Positions 1 to 10,800 of a stretch of DNA of 51,682 bases are shown in pieces. Within the stretch, counting starts at the first letter, position 1. Each line of letters begins with the position of its first letter. The position numbers and the translations under genes were made by a program. Source of the stretch: Brasilonema sp. UFV-L1 (GTDB taxonomy: Bacteria; Cyanobacteriota; Cyanobacteriia; Cyanobacteriales; Nostocaceae); NCBI RefSeq assembly GCF_012912105.1, contig NZ_QMEA01000032.1:1-51682 (forward strand), given 5' to 3'. Under the pieces are notes generated by a model that was not told the origin of the DNA, made no database searches, and was given only the letters and a program-made list of their open reading frames with translations.

Positions 1-130
1 TCTGAACTTAACCTTTCTTTACACAGTCTTATTTATTTCTGTCCAGCTACTTAATCGCAAAAATTCTATCTTACGTTTTTCAATGTTGACCTACTTATCC
101 ACATAATTCTGCTCAACTTTCATGAACCTA

Positions 131-1005
131 TCCCACTAAAGTAAAAATCTGGTAATCTAGTTCTCACTTGAGTTGGATGTATCAGTTAATGGCTGGACGT
201 TTTGAAGGATTGAGCGACCTGGAATGGAAGTTGTTTGAGGATATATTTCCCCAGGAACCATCCAAGCGTGCTAAAGGAATGCCTCATGCACCATATCGCC
301 ATGTATTAAATAGTCTGCTGTACATTCTAATTACTGGGTGTCGATGGTGTGATTTACCACGGGGCAATACATGGGCATCAAAAAGCTCGTCCCACCGATG
401 GTTAAAACGGTGGCGCTCCGATGGAACATTTGAACATTTACAGAGGCGTATTTTAGCGATCGCAGATGAGAAAGGACTAATAAATTGGGACTTTGGCGCG
501 GTTGACGGGTCTTTTTCCCCCTGGGAAAGGAGGAGGTGAAGAAGTTGCGTATGGAGGGAAAGGCAAAGGTATTCTTATTCACACCCTTAATGAAGGTAAT
601 GGAATGCCCCTGGCCAACTCCACTACTCCAGCGAACGGTAACGAGAGAGAACAAGTGTTACCTTTACTAGATAAAGTAAAATTAAAAACTTTGAAGCGCG
701 GCAGACCACGTAAACGACTTAAGGTATTGGCTGCTGATAAAGGGTATGACTCGAAACAACAACGTACAAGTCTACGCAAACGAGGGATCCGACCTCAGAT
801 ACCAAAACGAGTTTGGAAAACTAAGAAAAACAAAGGCAGACCCATCAAAATTTCTGTTCCACGATTTCAGCAAGAACGTTGTTTTGCTTGGTATCAACGT
901 AAATCTCGTCGTTTAGCTGTTCGCTGGGAACGCCAAAAAGTATATTTTGATGCATTCGTTGACCTTGCTACTATCCATATCTGGGTTCAGAGAATATTAG
1001 TGGGA
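131..1005 (+). mobile_element. IS5-family (IS427-like) insertion sequence
   Basis: The element is bounded by imperfect inverted ends: TCCCACTAA at 131-139 and its complement TTAGTGGGA at 997-1005. It sits between C-TA (128-130) and TA-G (1006-1008), which fits insertion into CTAG with duplication of TA; that target habit is known for IS427-like members of IS5. It carries a DDE transposase split over two overlapping frames (177-539 and about 493-1008). No passenger genes are seen. It lies about 0.8 kb outside the biosynthetic cluster and may mark its left edge. The family call rests on protein motifs and target habit, not on a database match. Confidence 0.8.
177..539 (+). CDS. IS5-family transposase, N-terminal frame
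   Basis: This frame encodes the N-terminal part of a DDE transposase, including the DUF4096-type helix-turn-helix region. Features are LSDLEWKLFEDIFP near the start, a YILITGCRWCDLP block and the first catalytic Asp in FGAVDGSF near the end. The ATG at 177 is preferred over a TTG at 168. The frame runs out at 539 while homology continues one frame over, in the frame ending at 1008. A switch near 517-525 (C-rich run TTTTTCCCCCTGGG) would join ...DGSFSP to GKGGGEE, as in intact relatives. Either programmed +1 frameshifting or a one-base mutation could explain this; I cannot tell which. Confidence 0.75.
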   Translation: MYQLMAGRFEGLSDLEWKLFEDIFPQEPSKRAKGMPHAPYRHVLNSLLYILITGCRWCDLPRGNTWASKSSSHRWLKRWRSDGTFEHLQRRILAIADEKGLINWDFGAVDGSFSPWERRR

Positions 1006-1008
1006 TAG
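493..1008 (+). CDS. IS5-family transposase, C-terminal frame
   Basis: This frame carries the rest of the transposase: GKGGGEEVAYGGKGKG, the second catalytic Asp in LAADKGYDS, and the catalytic Glu region QQERCFAWYQRKSRRL followed by AVRWERQ. It has no convincing start of its own; the listed 493 is only the first TTG in the open frame. It is probably translated, if at all, by frameshifting from the frame ending at 539. The stop codon TAG (1006-1008) is made from the duplicated target TA plus the flanking G, so the stop is contributed by the insertion site rather than by the element. Confidence 0.7.
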   Translation: MARLTGLFPPGKGGGEEVAYGGKGKGILIHTLNEGNGMPLANSTTPANGNEREQVLPLLDKVKLKTLKRGRPRKRLKVLAADKGYDSKQQRTSLRKRGIRPQIPKRVWKTKKNKGRPIKISVPRFQQERCFAWYQRKSRRLAVRWERQKVYFDAFVDLATIHIWVQRILVG

Positions 1009-1649
1009 CTTCGAAATTTTTCTGAAAAATTATTTATTTTTTTGAGCAATCACTGCATAAACAATTTATAGAAATACCCACTAAATAAATAGGAGGGCAT
1101 TGTTGAATTTCAACTGTACTCACATGCTGTTCCACAAGACCCAATTATTTAAAGGAGAAAAATAATTGTCAGTTCTACGTCCTCGTCCGTGTCCTTGAAA
1201 TTACCAGCCACTACGTCAGTGACTTTCAGTAGACCGAAAAGTTTTGTCAGTCAACGCAAGAATCAGGGTTTCAAGCAACGTTTTTGGAATGGATCACAGC
1301 GAGTAAAAGCGATAAGCCGGAGGCTTGACGCTTCGGGTACGGAACCCTTGGCGTCCACGAGCCTGTTGCCCAAAAGGCAGATTATGGAAGGATTTCGGCT
1401 TTATTGTGTTTCCTCGCTCAAATGAAGGGCGCTTAAGTCTTTTAGAAAAGTTTTCAGTCTACTGACTTTGATATGACCAGCCATTACATCAACGACACTG
1501 ACCACACATTGCAGCATAAGCTGCAACAACTCAAAGACCAACTTCCTAACCTAGAGAGTCATTCAGAGGAGTACTGAAACATATTTAGAAGTACGATTTA
1601 TTTGCTCAAAACTCATTCCTATTGCCCAATACCTTCGCCAAAATAAAGA
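1009..1649. other. Gene-poor spacer with repeat fragments
   Basis: No credible gene is seen here. The stretch 1310-1370 contains short repeat-like text (GGCTTGACGCTTCGGGTACGG followed by AACCCTTGGCG) of a kind common in cyanobacterial intergenic DNA. A 34-codon frame at 1473-1577 (begins MTSHYINDTDH, ends SHSEEY) has a weakly coiled-coil composition but no recognisable family and no clear ribosome-binding site, so I do not call it. I found no convincing promoter or Fur box by eye, although a promoter for the long downstream operon would be expected in or near this spacer. Confidence 0.5.
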
Positions 1650-1710
1650 GGGCTTTCCGTAGTAGAGTTATTGTTTACCACAACTACAACTCAATCACGA
1701 CAGAAAGCCC
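1650..1710. repeat. Inverted repeat (GGGCTTTC / GAAAGCCC)
   Basis: Arms are GGGCTTTC at 1650-1657 and GAAAGCCC at 1703-1710, separated by 45 bases. The right arm ends immediately before an ATG (1711) that opens a truncated transposase-like frame. The pair could be the leader or end of a degraded insertion sequence, or a hairpin in the leader of the biosynthetic operon. Confidence 0.5.
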
Positions 1711-1797
1711 ATGCCAGATACATTACCACTGTTGGAATGTTTGCAGCGATATACGATAAGAACGACATTGAGACGGTGGAGTCGAATTATATGCTGA
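1711..1797 (+). pseudogene. Truncated transposase N-terminus (probable)
   Basis: A 28-codon frame begins MPDTLPLLECLQRY and continues TTLRRWSRIIC before a stop. From memory this resembles the N-terminus of a cyanobacterial DDE transposase family whose members continue with AMLAMTGRVTMLGI; here the continuation is lost and the FAAL gene starts in another frame. Together with the inverted repeat just upstream, this suggests that an old insertion sequence decayed at the very start of the cluster. The identification is tentative because it rests on a short stretch. Confidence 0.35.
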
Positions 1798-1820
1798 AAC
1801 CTTATAAAGATGAGAAGAAA

Positions 1821-4800
1821 ATGGATAATTTTTCTACCTTTTTAGATATCTTGCAATACCGAGCCATACATCAGTCCGAACAAATTGCCTATACCTTTTT
1901 AATAAACGGAGAAACAGAAAGCGTAAGTCTTACTTATCAAGAATTGGAGCGAAAAGCGCAAGCGATCGCCGTTCGACTTCAAGACCGAGTTAAAGTTCCT
2001 GGTTCGCGAGTCTTGTTGCTGTTTCCACCAGGTCTAGATTTTATTACTGCGTTCTTTGGCTGTTTATACGCTGGATTTGTCGCCGTTCCCGCCTATCCGC
2101 CTCGACGCAATCAAAAACTATCCAGACTGCAAGCTATTATATTGGATGCCCAAGCGTCGGCGGCGCTTACTACAACATCCGAATTGACTAGCATGGAAAG
2201 TCAATTGGTTCGGAATCCAAAATTATCTGCCATACACTGGCTAGCTATCGATAAGATTGACAGCGACTGTGCATCAGACTGGCAAGATCCAACTGCGAGC
2301 AGCGACACTCTCGCTTTTCTCCAGTACACTTCAGGTTCTACCGGAACGCCGAAAGGAGTAATGGTCACTCACGGCAATCTCTTGCACAACGAGCAAATAA
2401 TTCAAAGAGCATTTGGACATACGCACAATACTATTTTTGTCGGTTGGTTGCCTTTATTCCACGATATGGGATTAGTTGGCAATGTGTTACAGCCCCTATA
2501 TTTGGGAATACCGTGTTTTCTCATGTCGCCTGTAGCATTTCTGCAAAAACCAATTCGCTGGCTAGAGGCAATTTCACGCTACAAGGCAACTACTAGTGGA
2601 GGTCCTAATTTTGCTTACGAGCTTTGCGTTCGCCAAATTACGAAAGAACAGCGCGAGCGACTCGATCTAAGTAGTTGGGAAGTGGCTTTTAGCGGAGCCG
2701 AACCAATCCGAGCTGAGACACTAGAGCATTTTACTAGCACTTTCGCCGATTGCGGCTTTCGCCACGAAGTATTTTATCCTTGCTATGGGATGGCTGAGAC
2801 AACTTTATTTGTCTCTGGAGGCTTGAAAACGCAACCTCCAGTGATTTGCCAAGTCGAGAGAACTGCTCTCGAAAAAAACAAAGCAATAGTTGCGACTGAC
2901 GATCGCTCGGATATTCAAAAAATAGTCGGCTGTGGTCGGAGTTGGTTGGATACAAAAATCGTGATCGTCGAACCCAAATCTTTAACTCGGCTTACAGATG
3001 GACAAGTGGGAGAGATTTGGGTATCGAGTCCGAGTGTGGCTAGTGGCTACTGGAATCGACCATCGCAGACAAAAGATACTTTCCATGCTTATCTTGACAC
3101 GAATGAAGAACCGTATCTACGCACGGGAGATTTAGGGTTTTTGCAGGATGGCGAGCTATTTGTTACGGGTCGGTTGAAAGATTTGATTATTATCTTGGGT
3201 CGCAATCATTATCCTCAAGATATCGAACTAACAGTAGAACAAAGCCATCCAGCACTACGTCCTAGTTGTGGAGCGGTTTTTTCTGTCGAAATTGCTGGTG
3301 TAGAACAATTGGTGATCGTCCAAGAGGTAGAACGAACTCACCTGCGGAAGTTAAATGGCAATGATGCGATCGCGGCAATTCGCAAAGCAGTGGCAGAAGA
3401 GCACGATTTACAAGCTTACGCGATTTTGCTGCTCAAAACTGGAACGCTTCCAAAAACTTCTTCTGGGAAAGTGCAGCGTAGTGCTTGTCGAGAAGGTTTT
3501 CTGGCTGGTAGTTTGGATGTAGTGGCAGACTGGAGTGTAAATCCCCAATACAAAAACCATTTTCGGCATCTGGAATCAGAAGTAGAATCCCTGTGGCAAA
3601 AACTGCAAACGGATAATTTGTCAGCCAACTCTTCAGGGAGTACAAACGATCAACTACCAGCACTCAACGATCAACCAAAATCTAAAAATGTAGAGGCGAT
3701 CAAAGCTTGGTTAGTGGCAAAAATTGCCGAACATCTGCAAGTATCACCTGTAGAGATAGATATTCGCCAAGCTCTAGCTCAATATGGTTTAAATTCTCTG
3801 GCAGCAGTGAGAATTTCGGGCGAACTACAAGAATGGCTTGGACGCGAATTTTCTCCCACCTTACTATACGATTATCCTACCCTTGAAGGCTTAGCTCGAC
3901 ATCTAGTAGATGAAACTTCTGCTTGCGAAGGCTTTGCTCCGCAAAAAATTAAAACTGAAAGTAGGAAAGAAACTGAAGAGATCGCGATTGTTGGAATGGG
4001 TTGTCGTTTCCCAAAAGCCAACAATCCAGATGCTTTTTGGCAGCTATTACGCAACGGAGTCGATGCGATCGCTCTTGTACCCGCATCGCGTTGGGACAAC
4101 TATGCTTGCTATGGTGGCTTTTTGGAGCAAGTGGATCGATTCGAACCGCAGTTTTTTGGAATATCCCCACGTGAAGCAGAAAGTATGGATCCCCAACAGC
4201 GTCTGCTACTAGAAGTAAGCTGGGAAGCTCTAGAACACGCTGGCAAGGCACCAGATAAGTTAGCAGGAAGTCAGACAGGGGTTTTCTTTGGCATCAGCAA
4301 CTTTGATTATTCTCAGTTACAGTTCGACTTGAAGACTAGATTGGATGCCTATTTTGGAACTGGTAATGCTTTTAGTATTGCCGCTAATCGCCTATCTTAT
4401 CTTCTAGATTTGCGGGGTCCAAGCTGGGCAGTAGATACAGCCTGCTCTTCATCTCTAGTGGCAGTTCATCAGGCTTGTCAAAGCTTGCGCCAAGGAGAAT
4501 GCGAACTAGCATTAGCTGGAGGAGTCAATCTCATTCTCACTCCCCAACTGACTATGTGTTTCGATCAAGCAGGAATGATGGCTGCTGACGGTCGCTGTAA
4601 GACCTTCGATACGAATGCGGATGGTTATGTTCGTGGAGAAGGTTGTGGTGTAGTGGTTCTCAAATGTCTGTCCAACGCGCTTAGGGATGGAGATAAAATT
4701 CTGGCGATCGTTAAAGGTTCGGCAGTCAATCAAGATGGCCGCAGTAATGGACTTACGGCTCCTAACGGTGCTGCTCAACAGGCGGTCATTCGTCAAGCTT

Positions 4801-7800
4801 TAGCCAATGCTGGCGTAACACCAGCACAGATCGGTTATGTAGAAACTCATGGTACTGGCACTTTTTTAGGAGACACCATTGAACTGAATTCTCTTAAAGA
4901 AGTGTTGACGCACGAATGCTCGCATCGACAACCTTGCACGATTGGCTCGGTTAAAACCAATATAGGTCATTTGGAGGCTGCTGCCGGTATTGCTGGTTTA
5001 ATTAAAGTAGTGCTATCTTTACTTCATAAAGAGAAGTTTCCTCATCTACATCTGAAACAGAGAAATCCTCATATTTCTCTTGAAAGCACTTCATTATCGA
5101 TCGCTACCGAACTTCAACCGTGGTTACATGATAAAGAGCAACGTCTTGCTGGTGTATCTTCATTCGGTTTTGGCGGCACTAACGCTCATGTAATTTTGGA
5201 AGAAGCACCTATCTTTGATCCTTCTTTTCCCGTTACAGAAAGCGATTCTCCACAGGAGACGCTACGCGAACGCCCCAAACATTTGTTGACTCTCTCGGCA
5301 AAAAATGAATCGGCTTTGCAGGAGTTAGTACAAAAGTATCAAACTCATCTAGAACAAAATCCCCAAGAGTCTTTAGCAGATGTTTGCTTCACAGCCAATA
5401 CTGGACGAACGCATTTTGACCATAGATTGGCTGCGATCGTTGAATCTCGACAGCAATTGCAAACGACATTGAATGATTTTATTCTTGGCAAAGAGAATTC
5501 TGGGGTAGCAAGCGATTGCTCGCTCGGTCAAAAGTCTCCTAAAATTGCCTTTTTGTTTAGCGGTCAGGGTTCCCAGTATTTAGGGATGGGACGACAACTT
5601 TACCAAACTCAACCTACTTTCCGCAACTGTTTAGACCACTGCCAAGAAATTCTGTCTTCTTATTTAGAAAAGCCGCTACTATCAATTTTATATCCCGAAT
5701 CAGAGAGTGATTCTCCCCTAAATAAAACAATTTATACTCAACCATCATTATTTGCTTTAGAATACGCACTTTTCGAGTTATGGAAATCTTGGGGGATAAC
5801 TCCAGATGTAGTTATGGGTCATAGTGTGGGTGAATATGTCGCTGCATGTGTAGCGGGAGTATTCAGCTTGGAAGACGGACTCAAACTGATTTCCGAACGG
5901 GCAAAATTGATGCAGACACTGCCTCCTCAAGGTGAGATGCTAGTTGTATTTGCTGATGAAGCACAAGTAGCAACAGCCATTCAACCTTATACCTCAGAAG
6001 TAGCGATCGCCGCCATCAATGCCCCCAAAAATATTACGATATCTGGGCGTATACCAGCGATCGCCTCAATCGCTGATGCCTTGGAAGCACGAGGAATTGA
6101 GACTCGAAGCTTAAAAGTGTCTCATGCCTTTCACTCTCCTTTAATAGAAGATATTTTGGATACCTTTGAGTTACAAACCAGTCAAATCCAATTTCGCGCT
6201 CCAAGTATTCCCCTGATCTCCAATTTGACAGGGCAAATGATGTACTCAGAGTTTATCCCCGATGCCAAATATTGGCGACAACACACTCGCCAAACAGTAC
6301 AATTTATGGCAGGGATAAAAACTCTATTCGCACAAGGATACGAACTATTTTTAGAAATTGGCCCCAAACCAATCCTGTCGAGCTTAGGTAAACGCTGTCA
6401 ACAAGAAGAAAAGGCGGTTTGGCTACCTTCTCTAGCACCGCAGAAAGAGGATTGGCGAGTGATGCTGGAAAGTTTATCCGCATTATACATAAGCGGAGCA
6501 GAGATTGACTGGCTGGGATTTGATCGAGATTATTCACGTAGCCTACTTTCGCTTCCCACCTATCCTTTCCAAAGAAAACGCTACTGGATTCAAGAACAAA
6601 GCACAATGCCAAACCAGTTATCCAAGCCTATAAAGACAAACGCGATCGCTACTAACGGTTTAAATCCTGCTTTGACTACATTCACCAAAACGAACCAAAA
6701 AGAAACAATTCTCACAACCTTGCGAACTCTGGTTGCGAATTTACTTAAAGCAGAACCATCTGAGATAAATATAAACGCTCCTTTCTTAGAAATGGGCGCT
6801 GATTCTATAGTCCTTATTGATGCCGTTAACAGCATTGAAACAACCTATGGAATAAAAATTACTATTCGCCAATTATTTGAGGAGTTGACGACCCTTGATG
6901 CCTTGGCAAATTATCTAAACGAGCAGATCGTCCCAAAAGATTTAATTTTAAATGAGATAGAAACTAAGGTACTGTCGCCGCAAATATCACAACCAAGCGA
7001 GCGAGCGACAGTAGAGCAACAGATGGGATCCCAGAAAGCGATGGAAGCAATTATTCAGCAGCAGCTTCAGCTTATGTCTCAGCAATTAGAAGTGATGCGG
7101 GGTAATGGTTTATCCACAGTTCCCAATTTTTCTGCCCACAACGGACACTCAAAACCCGCAGTCGAAACACTTAAGCCAACACTACCCAAACCAATTGCTC
7201 AAGAAACATTTTCGCCCTTGCCCCCCTGGAAAGTCAGCGAAATTCGCCATCGAGGACTCAACCCGCAACAACAGCGTCACTTAGAAGATCTCATCGTTCG
7301 TTATACCCAGCGCACTCAAACCTCAAAACAACTAACGCAAACCTATCGACCAATTTTGGCAGACAATAGGGCTTCGGCGGGCTTTCGTTTCTCTACCAAA
7401 GAAATGCTCTATCCGATTGTGGGAGAACGTTCTCAGGGTTCGAGAATTTGGGATATCGATGGAAATGAGTACTTAGATCTGACAATGGGATTTGGGGTGA
7501 ATTTGTTTGGACACCAGCCCGATTTAGTGATCGCCGCTTTAAAAGAGCAGGTTGATCGAGGAATACAAATTGGACCCCAAACCCGTCTGGCAGGAGAGGT
7601 AGCGCAGCTAATTTGCCAAATTACGGGAATGGAACGAGTTACTTTTTGTAATTCTGGAACCGAAGCGGTGATGACAGCACTGCGCTTGGCACGCACAGTT
7701 ACAGGTCGTCAAAAAATTGCTTTGTTTGCTGGTTCTTATCACGGTCACTTTGATGGGACTTTGGCAATAACTCAAACGAGCGGCGACAGTTTAAATGTAG

Positions 7801-10800
7801 TACCAATTGCTCCAGGGATTACATCAAATACAGTCGCAGATGTTTTGGTGCTTGACTATGGCAATCCTCATTCCTTAGAGATACTCGAAGCCCACGCACG
7901 CGAACTGGCAGCCGTTTTAGTCGAACCAGTACAAAGCCGCCGACCCGATCTCCAACCGAGAGAATTTCTCCACCAACTGAGACAGTTAACGCGAGAAAAG
8001 GGAATCGCATTGATAATTGATGAAATGATTACTGGTTTTCGCATTCATCCTGGTGGAGCGCAAGCATGGTTCGGTATTGATGCAGATATTGCTACCTACG
8101 GCAAGATCGTCGGGGGGGGAATGCCTATCGGTGTCGTTGCTGGTAAAGCTATTTATATGAATAGTCTTGACGGTGGGATGTGGAACTATGAAGATGCATC
8201 CTATCCTCAAGCAGAGACGACATTTTTTGCTGGCACTTTCTGCAAACATCCTCTAGCTCTAGCTGCTGCGAGTGCTGTCCTCAAAGAAATAAAGATGCGC
8301 GGATCTACTTTGCAAGAGAATTTGAATCAGCGCACAGCTAAGTTAGCGGACACGCTGAATGCTTATTTTGAAGGCGAGAATTTACCCATTCGTATCGTTT
8401 ATTTTGGCTCGTTGTTCCGTTTTGCTTTTTCGAGCAATATGGACTTGTTATTTTATCATTTGCTCGAAAAGGGGATTTATGTTTGGGAGGGGCGCAATTG
8501 TTTTCTGTCTGCGGCGCATACTGACGAAGATATAGATTACCTAATTCAAACAATTAAAAATATTGTCGCCGAACTGCGAGAAGGTGATTTTTTACCAAAT
8601 TCTGACAGTAATAGCAGCCAAAAAGAGCAAAAATTAATACAAACATCGGAAAAAATAAGTGAATCTAACTTAGTAAAAGAAGGCGAAGTCGAGAAAGAAA
8701 CAGACAAAATCCTTTTAACTAAAGCTCAACAGCAACTCTGGATTTTGGATCAGATCGGAGACGATAGCACGCTCGCTTACAAAATCTCGATCGGTCTGCA
8801 ATTAAAAGGTTCGTTAAATCTGGAGGCGATGAATCGAGCCGTACAGCAAGTTGTAGATCGCCATGAGGCTTTACGGACAAAGATCGACAGTCAGGGTAAT
8901 TTTCAGCAGATTTTGCCATCTCTAAAGATAGATATTTCGTTAATTGATTTATCTAATGCAGGCGATGCTCCCCTTGGGAGCCGCCCTTTGGGCGATCGCG
9001 ATTTTCAAGTAACACAGTGGTTTAAACAAGAAAGCCTAAAACCTTTTGACCTGACTCAAGGACCTCTGTTCCGTTGTTACGTTCTTAAATTAGAAGAACA
9101 GCTACATCTACTGGTTATGACAGCTCATCACATTGTCGTCGATGGCTGGTCAATAAACGTTATCTTGCAAGAATTAGGTGCATTGTATTCACAAGAGTGT
9201 CAGGGTGAAGTTTATCAACTCAAGCCACCGATGCAATTTAGGGAATACATTAATTGGCAGGAACAGCAAAGTCAAACTGAGGAAATGGCAGCCCATGAAT
9301 CCTATTGGTTGGAAAAATTTGCAAGTTTAACTCCTGTTTTAAACCTGCCAACAGATCGTCCTCGTCCTCCAATAAAAACCTATAGGGGTAATAGGCAAAC
9401 GCTGCGGCTGAATGCAAGCCTTTATCGTGAAGTGAAACAGTTCAGCACAACAAAGGGTTGCACCCCGTTTATGACTCTCCTGTCTGCATATACGGCTTTT
9501 CTTCACCGATTGACAAGCCAAGAGAATATTGTAGTAGGTATTCCTTCTGCTGGGCGGTCTTCTGCAGGTAGTGAAAAGCTTGTTGGGTACTGTGCTCACC
9601 TACTACCCATCAGAAGTTGTGTTGTTGAAAATTTGACATTTTCCGAATATCTTGGCAAAATGAAGGGTGTCTTGTTAGAGGCTTACGAAAATCAAGATTA
9701 TCCTTTCGCTTGGTTGCTTAAACAGCTGAAATTAGGTCGGGACGCAAGCCACTCCCCTCTGATTGCAACCATATTTAACTTGGAGCGACCTGCAGCTGTG
9801 CCAAAAATGTTTGGACTGGAAACAGAGATTTTCGCTCCACCTATCAGTTTTACTGGATTTGATATCAGCTTTAATGTTATTGAGATCAGCGATGAGCTGA
9901 TATTGAATTGTGAGTACAACACAGACTTATTCGATGCTGCCACAATTAGCCGGATACTAGGTTATTTCCAGACCTTGGTAGAGGGGATTATCACTCATCC
10001 TGAACAACGGCTTTTTGAATTGCCTCTGCTGAGTGAAGCTGAGCAACATCAGTTACTTGTGGAGTGGAACAACACTCAAGCAGATTATCCCCAGGACAAG
10101 TGTATTCATCAGTTGTTTGAGGCTCAGGTAGAAAAAACACCGGATGCTGTAGCAGTGGTTTTTGAGGAAGAACAACTTACTTATCGAGAACTGAACGTAA
10201 GGGCAAATAAACTAGCGCACCATTTGCAAACTTTAGGTGTAAAACCAGAAGTACTGGTAGGAATTTGTGTAGAGCGATCGCTCTCCATGGTTATCGGACT
10301 ATTAGCCATCCTCAAAGCAGGTGGTGCATACATACCACTAGACCCGAGCTATCCTAAGGAACGCTTGGCTTATATGTTAGAAGACTCGCAACCAAGCGTC
10401 TTATTAACACAACAGCACCTAATAGAAAATTTACCAACTTATCAGGCAAAATTAGTTTGCACAGACAGTAACTGGGAACTTATCGCTCAACAGAGGACAC
10501 AAAACCCAGTTTGCAACGTTACATCCGATAATTTAGCTTACGTCATTTACACCTCTGGTTCTACGGGTCAACCAAAAGGAGCGATGAATACCCATAGGGG
10601 AATTTGTAATCGCTTATTGTGGATGCAGGATGCTTACCAATTGACAGCAGCAGATTGCGTATTGCAGAAAACCCCTTTCAGTTTCGACGTGTCAGTTTGG
10701 GAATTTTTCTGGACGTTGATTACAGGTGCACGTTTAGTAGTAGCTCAACCAGAAGGGCATCGAGATACCAGCTACCTAGTTAATTTAATTTTACAGCAGC

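Noticed and set aside
1189-1425. 78-codon frame in the left spacer
   Set aside because: It passes through repeat-like text and has no family resemblance or ribosome-binding site.
1671-1820. Longer first gene starting at TTG 1671
   Set aside because: The extra 50 residues do not look like a FAAL N-terminus, overlap the transposase scar and begin at a weak TTG without a ribosome-binding site.
1009-1820. Fur box controlling the cluster
   Set aside because: A-T-rich stretches exist, but none gives a convincing GATAATGATAATCATTATC-like match by eye here or in the two internal spacers.
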